A stretch of DNA of 64,000 nucleotides from JANMES01 sp038229715. Lineage in GTDB: Bacteria > Planctomycetota > Phycisphaerae > Tepidisphaerales > Tepidisphaeraceae. Made by a program: the position numbers and the translations under genes. The DNA lies in NCBI GenBank assembly GCA_038229715.1, contig JBBROD010000006.1, forward strand, positions 18,251-82,250, written 5' to 3'. The notes beneath the pieces are model-generated. The model was given only the letters and a program-made list of their open reading frames with translations, searched no databases and had not been told where the DNA came from. Of this stretch, positions 50,338-58,876 are shown piece after piece (within the stretch, counting starts at the first letter, position 1; each line of letters starts with the position of its first letter).

Positions 50338-50943
50338 ATGCCAATCACCCCCCGACAACGTCTATCCTTAGTCGCGGTCCTGCTTGCCAGCGCGATCGGT
50401 TGCGGCGGACCGAATAAGGCAAACGTCGAACTGCGTAAGCAGAATCAGCATTTGCACGAAGAACTCAAAGTCCTCAAGCAGCAAAATGAGGGCAATCTCG
50501 CCACCATCGCTGCCAACAGCGGTTCCAGAGGCGTCAACTCGCTGACCGGCGAGCAGTTAAGTGAACTGTTCACCGTCACCAAGATCGACATCGCCAGCCT
50601 TTCAGCGATTCGCGAAGGTGGCCTGAAAATTTATGTCACTCCGCGCGACGCCGACGGCGATACCATCAAGTCGGCCGGGGCGATCATCGTCGAAGCCTTC
50701 GACCTGTCTCACGGCGATAAGCCGCAGATCGGCCACTGGGAGTTTCCCGCACAGGGGGCCGGCAAGAATTGGTACGAATCGTGGATCGTTCGCGGCTACG
50801 CGCTGGAATGCCCGTTATCTACGCCGTCGGCGACGGCCGAGGTGACGATTCGCGTTACCTTCACCGACACGCTCACCCATCGGGTGCTGACGGCCCAAAA
50901 GGTGATTACCGCGCCGCCCGCCACGCAACCTTCCGCCAAATAA
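50338..50943 (+). CDS. Lipoprotein with coiled coil
   Basis: 201 aa. Signal peptide with lipobox (SAIGC, C22), then a short heptad region (VELRKQNQHLHEELKVLKQQNE) and a beta-rich domain (LKIYVTPRDADGDTIKSAGAIIVEAFD ... GHWEFPAQGAGKNWYESW). No family recognised. Ends 16 bp before the ferredoxin gene and is probably co-transcribed with it. Confidence 0.75.
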   Translation: MPITPRQRLSLVAVLLASAIGCGGPNKANVELRKQNQHLHEELKVLKQQNEGNLATIAANSGSRGVNSLTGEQLSELFTVTKIDIASLSAIREGGLKIYVTPRDADGDTIKSAGAIIVEAFDLSHGDKPQIGHWEFPAQGAGKNWYESWIVRGYALECPLSTPSATAEVTIRVTFTDTLTHRVLTAQKVITAPPATQPSAK

Positions 50944-50959
50944 TCCGTACAATACAAGC

Positions 50960-51589
50960 ATGGCCGACAATCCGATCGATCGCCGACGTTTTTTCCGCCG
51001 CGGGCTGCAGGAGTTGATTAAGCCGCTGGTAGAGGCGATCTCGCCGTTGGAAAAGGCGGCCAGCCACATCGGTTCAATGGAAGCGAGGATGGCCAAGGCG
51101 TCTACGCCGAAACCTCTACCCAAAACCAACTGGCTTCGCCCGCCCGGCGCGCTGTCGGAAGACCTGCTGAAGTCCACCTGCGTGAAGTCCGGCGAATGCG
51201 TCAACGTCTGCCCGGCCCGATGCATCAGCCTCGATGTCACCGGCCAAAAGGGCGACGGCCTGCCGGTGATCGACGTCAACCACATGCCTTGCGTGGTGTG
51301 CGATGGGCTCTATTGCATGCACGCTTGCCCGAGCGGTGCGCTGGTTCCCACGCCTCTGGCGGAAATCGACATGGGCACGGCCCGCTGGTTGGAGTCAACC
51401 TGCGTCCGATCGAAGGGCGAAGACTGCACCATCTGCGTCGACCGCTGCCCGCTGGGCACAGCGGCGATCGATTTGGTGGACGGGAAAATCCAAGTCATCG
51501 ACGACGGCTGCATCGGCTGCGGCGTGTGCGAACACGCCTGCCCGACTTCGCCGAAGAGCATCGTGGTCATCCCGAGTTCTGCAATGTGA
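50960..51589 (+). CDS. NapG/MauM-type [4Fe-4S] ferredoxin, Tat-like N-terminus
   Basis: 209 aa. The N-terminus has a twin-arginine-like motif (DRRRFFRRGLQ) but a poor hydrophobic core, so export is uncertain. Four Cys clusters follow: CVKSGECVNVCPARC, CVVCDGLYCMHACP, CTICVDRCP and CIGCGVCEHACP, enough for up to four [4Fe-4S] centres as in NapG-like electron carriers. A TACAAT box ends seven bases before the ATG. The electron partner is not in the window. Confidence 0.83.
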   Translation: MADNPIDRRRFFRRGLQELIKPLVEAISPLEKAASHIGSMEARMAKASTPKPLPKTNWLRPPGALSEDLLKSTCVKSGECVNVCPARCISLDVTGQKGDGLPVIDVNHMPCVVCDGLYCMHACPSGALVPTPLAEIDMGTARWLESTCVRSKGEDCTICVDRCPLGTAAIDLVDGKIQVIDDGCIGCGVCEHACPTSPKSIVVIPSSAM

Positions 51590-51604
51590 TTGGAAATCTG
51601 ACAG

Positions 51605-51777
51605 TGGGTCGGTTTAAAAAACTCGACCGTACCACGGGCCTCCGGCCCGTGCCGGTGGCGCGCGAACCTTAGAAAATGAACGTCCTTGGCTATTCCGAAT
51701 CGCCGGCACGGGCCGGAGGCCCGTGGTACGGTCGAGCGATCGAAGCAATGCGTTGCAAAATATTTCAGACTGATCCA
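51605..51777. mobile_element. MITE-like element, copy B (opposite orientation to copy A)
   Basis: Same element as 6894-7056, reverse-complemented: ends TGGGTCGGTTTAAAA and TTTCAGACTGATCCA, with the nested TACCACGGGCCTCCGGCCCGTG palindrome and the shared inner words GAACGTCCTTGGCTA. It lies between the ferredoxin gene and aroDE and fills most of that 204-bp gap. Confidence 0.82.
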
Positions 51778-51793
51778 CTCCCAAGAATCAAAA

Positions 51794-53338
51794 CTACTGG
51801 CCCAGCCGCTGTTCAATCACGCGGCGCATGGTGGCGTGCGAGGCGTCTTTTCCTGTCCACAATTTGAACTGCCCGGCCGCCTGGCGGATGAACATTTCCA
51901 CTCCGCCGATGGTTTTCGCACCGGCCGATTCGGCTTGTTGAAGCAGCTTGGTCTTCATCGGGTTGTAGATGGTGTCGAACACCACGGTGTCGGCTGAAAA
52001 CTTCATCGGCTGATCGCCCACCGGCGATTCGTTAACATTCGGGTGCATGCCAACGCTGGTGGTGTTGATGTACACATGGCAGCAACTGTCGCACAGCTTT
52101 TCCAAGCGGGCCGATACAACCTTGCCGGTTTTGCCGTCGAACTCTTTCGCCAACTCGTCGGCCCGCTCCTTGGTTCGATTGTAGACGACGACGGTTGCCC
52201 CGTAGCTTGCAAGCGCCGCGACGGCGGTGCGGCCGGTGCCGCCGGCGCCGATGACGGCGACACGGTAGTTGGCAAGTTCCTCCCGCGTGCAGCCTAGCTT
52301 GGCGGTAATGCTGTCTAGGATCGCGGCGTAATCGGTGTTGATGCCTTCAAGGGAATAGGACTGAAGACTGAGGACTGAGGACTGAGTGATTTTGATCGTG
52401 TTAACTGCACCGATCTGCTCCGCCAGCGGCTCGATCGTGGCGCCTTTCTCCTTCAGATACCGTAACGCATTTTCCTTGTGCGGCAGCGTCACGCTCAACC
52501 CGCTCAAATGCAGCAGCTTGAACGCGAGGAATGTTTCCATGAACGCCTTGAAGCTCTCGTACCCCTGCTCGACCAGCATCGGCAGGTAAACGCCGTCGTA
52601 GTCGATCTCGTCGAAGCAGGCGTTGTGAATGGCTGGCGACATTGAGTGCTTCACCGGGGAGGCAACAACACCGTACACTTTGGTGTTGGCGCTAATCGCG
52701 TCCCAGCGGTACAGCCGCTTCATGTCGGCGATGCTGACTTGCCCGGGGGCGGTGCCGGATTGCGAATCGAGACTGGCGAACGTGAGGAACGCCCCGAACT
52801 TCTTCGCCAACACCCGGCTAAGCAAGCCGGCCTCGCCCATGCAAAGGGCTATCGTCGGCTTCTGTCGGGATTGCAGGATTTCAAATGCTTCAATGTTGTC
52901 GCGGATGGAGCGGGCAGTCCACACGATTTTATTCACGTCCGCGTCGAGGTCACTGAGCTCTTGGAGAATGTTGTAAAGCCGATCCGGCCGACCGGCGAAA
53001 TCATGACTGCTCACGATCAATCTCGTGAACTCACTTCGATCGGCAGCCGTTCGTCGAAATGTTTCAAACTCCACGTCGACATACGCGACGAGATGATTGA
53101 GGAATCCGAGTGTTTCCATTCGATTCTGGTCTGACGCCTGAGACCGTCCGCCTTCCCAAGTGGGCCGGTAAGTTACGATCGCAGGCAGAAGGCTGTGATG
53201 TGCATGGCCGCTGATATCGCCGTTAAATTCGTCGATGCGAAGCTCGACCATGTCCGCGCCAGCCTCGGCAGCGAGGGCGATTTCGCGTTGAACTTGCTCA
53301 ATGCTTGTGGCGAAGATGGATACGCAGAGATGGGTCAT
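51794..53338 (-). CDS. aroDE: Bifunctional 3-dehydroquinate dehydratase / shikimate dehydrogenase
   Basis: 514 aa fusion covering two steps of the shikimate pathway. Residues 1-215 are type I dehydroquinase (VELRID, SSHDF with H112, Schiff-base K137 in NKIVWTAR). Residues 220-514 are shikimate dehydrogenase (SPVKHSMSPAIHNACF, SVTLPHK with K288, NTD 334-336, the GAGGTGRTAVAAL nucleotide loop). This order is known from plants and some bacteria. Residues 318-328 are encoded by an iterated GGACTGAG repeat (52357-52387) inserted in frame between AVNTI and EGINTD. The start follows a 62-bp hairpin; no SD. Confidence 0.93.
   Translation of the reverse strand: MTHLCVSIFATSIEQVQREIALAAEAGADMVELRIDEFNGDISGHAHHSLLPAIVTYRPTWEGGRSQASDQNRMETLGFLNHLVAYVDVEFETFRRTAADRSEFTRLIVSSHDFAGRPDRLYNILQELSDLDADVNKIVWTARSIRDNIEAFEILQSRQKPTIALCMGEAGLLSRVLAKKFGAFLTFASLDSQSGTAPGQVSIADMKRLYRWDAISANTKVYGVVASPVKHSMSPAIHNACFDEIDYDGVYLPMLVEQGYESFKAFMETFLAFKLLHLSGLSVTLPHKENALRYLKEKGATIEPLAEQIGAVNTIKITQSSVLSLQSYSLEGINTDYAAILDSITAKLGCTREELANYRVAVIGAGGTGRTAVAALASYGATVVVYNRTKERADELAKEFDGKTGKVVSARLEKLCDSCCHVYINTTSVGMHPNVNESPVGDQPMKFSADTVVFDTIYNPMKTKLLQQAESAGAKTIGGVEMFIRQAAGQFKLWTGKDASHATMRRVIEQRLGQ
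52357..52387. repeat. GGACTGAG repeat inserted in frame in aroDE
   Basis: AGGACTGA, AGACTGAG, GACTGAG, GACTGAG in tandem over 31 bp. The same words form one arm of the thrS and map hairpins. On the coding strand they encode residues 318-328 (TQSSVLSLQSY) of the fusion protein. Confidence 0.85.
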
Positions 53339-53346
53339 TGCATGAT

Positions 53347-53408
53347 GTAGGGCGGGATAGCAATCCCGCCGAACGGCTCGAAGTGGCGGGATTGCTATCC
53401 CGCCCTAC
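53347..53408. repeat. 24-bp perfect inverted repeat between dapA and aroDE
   Basis: Arms 53347-53370 and 53385-53408 (GTAGGGCGGGATAGCAATCC onward) are perfectly complementary around a 14-nt loop. It fills almost the whole gap between the dapA stop and the aroDE start. Confidence 0.9.
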
Positions 53409-53415
53409 GGAAGAA

Positions 53416-54297
53416 CTATTTCAACAGCCCCAGCTTCTTCATCTCGGCTGCAATCTGATGCTTGGTGGACTCGTTCGCGTCCCACAGCGGCAGGCGAAGT
53501 TCGCCGGTATCCGTGCCGGCCAGCTTCATTGCGTACTTGATGCCCACGGGGTTGCCGTCGGCGAACAGGCTCTTGATGAACGGGAACAGCATGGTGTGGA
53601 TGATCCGCGCCTCGGCGAAGTTGCCGGAAGCGACCAGGCCGACCATCTTGCTGATCTGGCCGGGGATGACGTTGCTGGCGACGCTGATCACGCCGGTCCC
53701 GCCGATGCTCATCAGCGGGAGTGTGAGGCTGTCGTCGCCGCTCATGATGATGATATCGCACAGGCTGGCGATTTCGGTGGCCAGATCGAGACTGCCGGTG
53801 GCTTCCTTGATCGCAACGATATTTTTGTGCGGGTTCAATCGGGCGACCGTGCCGGCGCTCATCGTAATCCCGGTGCGTCCCGGAATGTTGTACAGCACGA
53901 TCGGCAGATCAACCTTGTCGGCGATCGCCATGAAGTGGTGATACAACCCTTCCTGGCTGGGCTTGTTGTAGTACGGATTGACGCTCAGCCCGGCGTTTGC
54001 TCCCACGTCCTTCGCGGCTTTTTGAAGCTCGATCGCTTCGCTGGTGGCGTTGGCGCCCGTCCCGCCGATGACCGACACCCGGCCCTTGGCGAACTGCACG
54101 GCTAACTCGATCACGCGGATGTGCTCTTTGAAATCCAGCGTCGGCGATTCGCCCGTCGTGCCGACGGGAATCAGCCCGCTAATGCCACTCTCGATCTGGT
54201 GTTCGATCTGGTCTTTGAAGCGGGCCTCGTCCAGCTTGTCGTCTTTGAAGGGCGTCGTCAGGGCGGTCATAGCTCCGCTAAGCTTTAAACTCGACAT
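53416..54297 (-). CDS. dapA: 4-hydroxy-tetrahydrodipicolinate synthase
   Basis: Condenses pyruvate with aspartate semialdehyde for lysine and diaminopimelate. 293 aa TIM barrel. GTTGES at 46-51, Y136 in IVLYNIPGRTG and the Schiff-base K164 in VAIKEATG are present. GAGAGG precedes the ATG at about eight bases. Situated between moaB and aroDE in a mixed operon. Confidence 0.95.
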   Translation of the reverse strand: MSSLKLSGAMTALTTPFKDDKLDEARFKDQIEHQIESGISGLIPVGTTGESPTLDFKEHIRVIELAVQFAKGRVSVIGGTGANATSEAIELQKAAKDVGANAGLSVNPYYNKPSQEGLYHHFMAIADKVDLPIVLYNIPGRTGITMSAGTVARLNPHKNIVAIKEATGSLDLATEIASLCDIIIMSGDDSLTLPLMSIGGTGVISVASNVIPGQISKMVGLVASGNFAEARIIHTMLFPFIKSLFADGNPVGIKYAMKLAGTDTGELRLPLWDANESTKHQIAAEMKKLGLLK

Positions 54298-54401
54298 CGC
54301 AAAAACCTCTCAGTGCGTTGCTGTGTGAACGCGGGAAATTCCCGCGAATCGGAATGAGGAATTGTAGTTCAGGATATGCGATTTACCAAACTGCTGATCG
54401 G

Positions 54402-54914
54402 TCACTTCTTGCGAAGCTCCATCAGCATGTGCTTGATTTCGGGGAGAATCAGCTGGTTCATGCCCAACTCCACCGCCTGGGTTGATCCGGGCAGTGCAAA
54501 CACCGGCTTGCGACGAGCAATTCCGCCGACGGCCCGGCTAAGCATCGCGCCTGAACCGATTTGCTCGAAACTCAACTGCCGAAACAGTTCGCCAAAGCCC
54601 GGCAGCGGGGTGTCGATGATTTTTTCGATTTCCGGTACCGTCAGGTCCCGCTTGTAAATGCCCGTGCCGCCGTTGGTGATGATGGCGTGTACGTCGTTGT
54701 TCATCAGGCAGTTTTCCAACGTGGCCGTCAGTTGTTCGATCGGGAAATCGGGAAGCACCTTGTAGTAGCTAACGGTATGGCCGGCCTCGGTGAGCAGCCG
54801 GCGGATGGTCTGGCCGCTGATATCGGTTTCGGGCGTGCGCGTGTCGCTGAGCGTCAGCACGGCGAACTTGCCGGTATGCGATTGGGCGGCTTGCTGGTGG
54901 TCTTGGTAACCCAT
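54402..54914 (-). CDS. moaB: MoaB/Mog-family molybdopterin adenylyltransferase
   Basis: 170 aa. Shows AVLTLSDTRTPETDISGQTIRRLLTEAGH, then TNGGTGIYKRDLTVP (the GGTG substrate loop) and LFRQLSFEQIGSGAMLSRAVGGI with FALPGST. The family adenylates molybdopterin before metal insertion; some MoaB proteins have lost this. Other cofactor genes are not in the window. Confidence 0.9.
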   Translation of the reverse strand: MGYQDHQQAAQSHTGKFAVLTLSDTRTPETDISGQTIRRLLTEAGHTVSYYKVLPDFPIEQLTATLENCLMNNDVHAIITNGGTGIYKRDLTVPEIEKIIDTPLPGFGELFRQLSFEQIGSGAMLSRAVGGIARRKPVFALPGSTQAVELGMNQLILPEIKHMLMELRKK

Positions 54915-54929
54915 TGCATGTTCCCGTGA

Positions 54930-55379
54930 TTACGGCTTCTTGATCACAGCGAGCTTGCCGTCGCGTTGCACGATGACAAAATCATTGCGACCGGGCATCA
55001 AAGGAACGTCCACGCGCGACGCACTGCCGCGGCTAATCGCCAGAATCTCCAGCATATTCAGGTGTCCGCGGTACACGCGCAAATACGCGATCGCGTCAGT
55101 TCCGAGCTTGGCGGTCATCGGCTTATTGGTGGTTGCTCCTTTACCGGCCGGCAGCAGGTTGCCCCAGGAATACAACTCGGGTTTCACCTGGCGATCCAGC
55201 GCGATGTCTTCGGGTGCCATGAAATCGTCCTGAAACGGCTCGCCTTCCTTGGTGAACCCCATCGTCAGCGGGGAGTTGGTCTCATTCTTCACCGAAACCA
55301 TGTAACTCTCTGATCGCGTCGAACAGCCGACCATGATCGAAAGCAGCAGCAGCAGCGGTAGGGAAGCGCGTGGGTTCAT
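54930..55379 (-). CDS. Small lipoprotein, function unknown
   Basis: 149 aa, signal peptide with lipobox (SIMVGC, C19). The mature part is beta-rich (YMVSVKNETNSPLTMGFTKEGEP ... GRNDFVIVQRDGKLAVIKKP), perhaps one immunoglobulin-like sandwich. No family recognised. 23 bp after the metallopeptidase gene, 15 bp before moaB. Confidence 0.72.
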   Translation of the reverse strand: MNPRASLPLLLLLSIMVGCSTRSESYMVSVKNETNSPLTMGFTKEGEPFQDDFMAPEDIALDRQVKPELYSWGNLLPAGKGATTNKPMTAKLGTDAIAYLRVYRGHLNMLEILAISRGSASRVDVPLMPGRNDFVIVQRDGKLAVIKKP

Positions 55380-55402
55380 AATTCAATCGTAACTTGCACC
55401 CG

Positions 55403-56407
55403 CTACGACGCAAACTGTTCCTGATATTCTTCGTACGCCACCACTTTGAGGTACTGCATGTACCGGCGATTGATCTCGTCCATCGGCAGATTGAAGTAGT
55501 GCTCAAGGATAGGCCCGACCGAATCCGGATCCCATCCGCCGACGTTGCGACGGTGCGTGCCCGAAGGATCGTACACAGTCCCCGCGGCGGTTTCGGCGAG
55601 CAGGTTTTGGAAGACCGGCGCGTACTTGCCGTGATCCGCTTCGCGAAGGAATTTGGCGAACGCCCAGTTCTGTGAATAAAACGTGTCGATCACGTCTCCC
55701 GATCGCCCGACGATTTCGCCGGCGTGCAGAGTCGCGAGGCGCGAGAGTGGCAGCAGGGATTGTTTTTCGATCGCCCGGCGAAGTGCGTGGGCGCGAATCC
55801 GGTTCACCGACAGATTGAACCGCGGCAGGCCGTCCTTGATCTGAACGTCTTCAAACATGCAGGCGATTCCCTCTTCCAAAAATGGCGGTAGCCGGCCGGC
55901 AAAATTGCGGGCCGCAAACTGGTGCCATCCTTCGTGCGCAGAAACGGAGTAGGTGCGGGTATCGCCCAGATCATACGCCACGTACCAATCGCGCAAGGTG
56001 TAGCCGCCTCGGCTGATTTGAAGATAGACGCCTGCGATCGGACCGGTGTTTCGGCGGGTGAAATCTTCCCACTCGTCACGCCGGCCGAAAACGTAGCAGT
56101 TCATCGCGGCGGGTTGGATTGGAACGCGCTTAGCGAGTTGGCAGTACACGTCGTAACCGCCTTCCATGAGCTGGGCGATTTGCTTTGCGGATTCCAATTC
56201 TTTGAGCGTGGTGTATAGGGTGTAGTGCTGCGTGTTAAGGCGATACGCCGGTACGCCTTCATACGTCCAAGATTCAACCCGCACGACTGCCAGAACATCA
56301 GGCCCCAGTCGCAGGCCAATGGTTTTGCGGGACGTGCTGCACGCGGGCAACAGCAGCAGCAACAGACTGAAAATGAACAAGCGAGCCCGGCCCATGCGTT
56401 CAATCAT
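55403..56407 (-). CDS. Lipoprotein with HEXXH metallopeptidase domain (DUF1570-like)
   Basis: 334 aa. Lipobox LLPAC (C23). The zinc motif is H158-E-G-W-H162, followed 16 residues later by PPFLEEGIA, the third-ligand Glu of gluzincins. This arrangement matches the DUF1570-like peptidases common in planctomycetes. Anchored at the outer face of a membrane; target unknown. Starts five bases after dacB ends, so probably co-expressed with it. Confidence 0.8.
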   Translation of the reverse strand: MIERMGRARLFIFSLLLLLLPACSTSRKTIGLRLGPDVLAVVRVESWTYEGVPAYRLNTQHYTLYTTLKELESAKQIAQLMEGGYDVYCQLAKRVPIQPAAMNCYVFGRRDEWEDFTRRNTGPIAGVYLQISRGGYTLRDWYVAYDLGDTRTYSVSAHEGWHQFAARNFAGRLPPFLEEGIACMFEDVQIKDGLPRFNLSVNRIRAHALRRAIEKQSLLPLSRLATLHAGEIVGRSGDVIDTFYSQNWAFAKFLREADHGKYAPVFQNLLAETAAGTVYDPSGTHRRNVGGWDPDSVGPILEHYFNLPMDEINRRYMQYLKVVAYEEYQEQFAS

Positions 56408-56411
56408 AGGC

Positions 56412-57863
56412 CTATCGCTTTACGTTCGAGTCGACCGCCGCGACGATCTTTTCCTGGAGTTGCTTATATACCGAGTTGCTCTTGGCGGGAATCCCGTTCA
56501 TCAAAATGCTGAAGGCGTACCAGTTGTCGTCCTTGGCCTTGAAGTAACCTGATAGTGCCGAGACGCCATCGACGAACCCGCTCTTGGCAAACACTCTGCC
56601 GCGGAGATCGGACCCGCGGAATCGGTCGTCCAACGTGCCATCCACGCCGGCGATCGCCAGGCTGGAAAAGAACGTCTGATGGTTCGGGCTGTAGAAGTTG
56701 TGGACGAGGATGCGCGTCATCGCGTCGGTGGTGATTGCGTTTTGCTTCGATAGGCCGCAACAATCGTCGAACTGATATTGGTTGTCGGCCACGCCGATGC
56801 GTTTCATGAACGCGCCCATGGCTGCCATCGCGGATTTCCAGTCGCCAGTGGCGTGATTCACTTCGGCCGCCATGCGCTTGCCGAGCGCCTCGGCGTAGAG
56901 GTTCATGCTGTCCTTGTTCGCCCGGCCGAGCACGACGGGCAGCGGCGTTTCGTGGACGGCAACAATCGACCAGCCGCCGTTGTCCTTACCTGCCAGTTGC
57001 GTGCGGACGCTCCGATCGCGCACCGCCGTGCCGCTGAACGTGACGCCGGACGACGCGAGCGTCTCCATCAGCACCGTGCCGGCGAACATGGCGGGGTCTT
57101 CAATATTGACCGATACCGGCGCCACCGTTGTGCCGCGCGATGCGCCGCCCAGCACGATGTTGTTTGAACCGGGCACGCGGGAGAGAATGATCGCATTCTC
57201 ATTTCCGTGTACGCAGGTGTTTTTGACCGTGACATACTTCGTCGGCGGGTTGAGCGTGTAGCTCACGATTTGGCCGAACCCGTTGGACGTGACAGTGACG
57301 TCGATGCAGTTGGCGTTGAGGTTCAACCCGGCAACGCCGGCCATGTACCGGCGGTCGTCCTGCCGGGTCGGCCAGTTGGGGTGCTGGAATAGCTGCTCGA
57401 ACACGCTGTCATCCACCCGCAGATTGTGGGCGGTGGAAACTTTCTTCTCTTTCAGTCGGGCAGCCCAGGCGTTGAAGACGGTTAGCGTGTCCCAGCCGAC
57501 TTTCTTCAGCAGTTCAGCGTCGCCGAGGGTCGGGTCGCCATCGCCGATAACGGCCAGGTCGTCTCCCTTGATCGCCAGCAGTGTGCGGAACTTAAAGTCC
57601 GGCCCGAGCGTATCCAGCGCAGCGGAAGTGGTAACAACCTTAAGATTGCTGGCCGGTATTAGCGGCAGGGTGGAATTGTGCTCGTAGACGACGCGAACTG
57701 AGCGGGCGTTCTCTCCAAGTCGGACGATGCGAATGCCCAACTGCGTTTTGGCCAGGGCTTTGTCGGATAGCACCGCGCGGAGGTCGTCATCCACGCTCCC
57801 CGCCAGCACCGGCGCGATGGCCGTGAGCCAGAGGATCAGGACTGCAAAAAGGGGTCGTTTCAT
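56412..57863 (-). CDS. dacB: D-alanyl-D-alanine carboxypeptidase (PBP4, peptidase S13)
   Basis: 483 aa with signal peptide (FAVLILWLTAIAPVLAG). Active-site motifs: S72-N-L-K75 (PASNLKVV), the second motif in CCGLSKQNAIT and the third KSG in FAKSGFVDGVS. The long insert between the first and second motifs is typical of PBP4. It trims or cross-cleaves peptidoglycan in the periplasm. Its presence argues that the organism makes peptidoglycan. AGGGA precedes the ATG. Confidence 0.92.
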   Translation of the reverse strand: MKRPLFAVLILWLTAIAPVLAGSVDDDLRAVLSDKALAKTQLGIRIVRLGENARSVRVVYEHNSTLPLIPASNLKVVTTSAALDTLGPDFKFRTLLAIKGDDLAVIGDGDPTLGDAELLKKVGWDTLTVFNAWAARLKEKKVSTAHNLRVDDSVFEQLFQHPNWPTRQDDRRYMAGVAGLNLNANCIDVTVTSNGFGQIVSYTLNPPTKYVTVKNTCVHGNENAIILSRVPGSNNIVLGGASRGTTVAPVSVNIEDPAMFAGTVLMETLASSGVTFSGTAVRDRSVRTQLAGKDNGGWSIVAVHETPLPVVLGRANKDSMNLYAEALGKRMAAEVNHATGDWKSAMAAMGAFMKRIGVADNQYQFDDCCGLSKQNAITTDAMTRILVHNFYSPNHQTFFSSLAIAGVDGTLDDRFRGSDLRGRVFAKSGFVDGVSALSGYFKAKDDNWYAFSILMNGIPAKSNSVYKQLQEKIVAAVDSNVKR

Positions 57864-57992
57864 CCGTGAAAATCCCTGATATCCGAACCGTTTTGACGTC
57901 CGCCGGCGCGGACGATCGATCTACCTTATCGGTTCGCGCGCGTCTGGCAAGTGAAACGGCGGATCAGGGGCGAAAACTTTGAATGGCTGAGT

Positions 57993-58772
57993 TTAGTGCC
58001 CGTCGACTTTGCCGACCGGGATGCTGATTTTTTCAACCGGCTTGAGTGCAATCGGGAAGCGGGGGTTGTCGATCAGCGTGACGCGCTTGCCGGTATCGCG
58101 GTCAAGATAGGCCGCGTCATTTCGGTGGTATTGCACGGCATACGCTACGCGCGGCTCTGAAATGTGATTCGGGCCGGACCCGTGGACGGTCAGGCGGGAG
58201 AATGCGACGGCATCCCCGGCGCGCATGCGGACGGGGAGGAAGTCTTTCGGCTCGTGCTTCACCGCCCGATGCCCGTCGCCGACGTTCTCGCTCTCGAGTT
58301 GGCCGCCTGCGTGGGTACGCGGCACTATCATCAGGCAACCGTTTTCGGGCGTCATATCGACCAGTGCAAACCACAGGTTAATGCCCAGCATTCCGTTCTC
58401 GTAGTGGGTGTAGTTGTTGTCCTGGTGGAAGTGGAACGTCCCGCCGCCTGGCCCTTTGACGGCCGTGAACGGCGTGTAGAGGGAACTCGGGCCGCCCATC
58501 AGTTGCCCGGCGATATCGTTGAGGTGCGGACTATGGATGAACGTATCGAGTGATCCTCCGGCCAGGTATTCGTTCGATTGTTTCAGCTTGCTGCTCTCCC
58601 ATCCGCCGATCTGGCTCATGACGTACATCACTTCTTCGTGCAACTCCCGAACCGCCATAGCCGGCAGCAGACCGGGGATCTGCAGGTATCCCTCGCGGTG
58701 ATAAAAGTGCAGTTCACCCTCGGTGAGCGAGACGACCGGGACAGGATCGGTTCGGACAGGGGCGGTCAACAT
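57993..58772 (-). CDS. Phytanoyl-CoA dioxygenase family protein (PhyH)
   Basis: 259 aa Fe(II)/2-oxoglutarate oxygenase. The iron site is HxD in FHFHQDNN and the distal His in LTVHGSGPN; the 2-oxoglutarate Arg probably lies in EPRVAYAVQYH. ATG 58772 has AAGGA at six bases; the frame stays open to 58964 but that part is antisense to the araC start region. Divergent from an AraC regulator across 104 bp, so probably its target. Substrate unknown. Confidence 0.87.
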   Translation of the reverse strand: MLTAPVRTDPVPVVSLTEGELHFYHREGYLQIPGLLPAMAVRELHEEVMYVMSQIGGWESSKLKQSNEYLAGGSLDTFIHSPHLNDIAGQLMGGPSSLYTPFTAVKGPGGGTFHFHQDNNYTHYENGMLGINLWFALVDMTPENGCLMIVPRTHAGGQLESENVGDGHRAVKHEPKDFLPVRMRAGDAVAFSRLTVHGSGPNHISEPRVAYAVQYHRNDAAYLDRDTGKRVTLIDNPRFPIALKPVEKISIPVGKVDGH

Positions 58773-58876
58773 GGTTTTCCTTGGTTGGGTGGATTTGTTT
58801 CCTCTGGACAAACTATATTCGGTCGCAATCACGGCGAAATGGATTGTTTGACCATTCATTTGTATTATCTGATCAC

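Noticed and set aside
54331..54345. Palindrome GCGGGAAATTCCCGC between moaB and dapA as a terminator
   Set aside because: Short stem with no T-run on the minus strand; dapA is likely read through from moaB.
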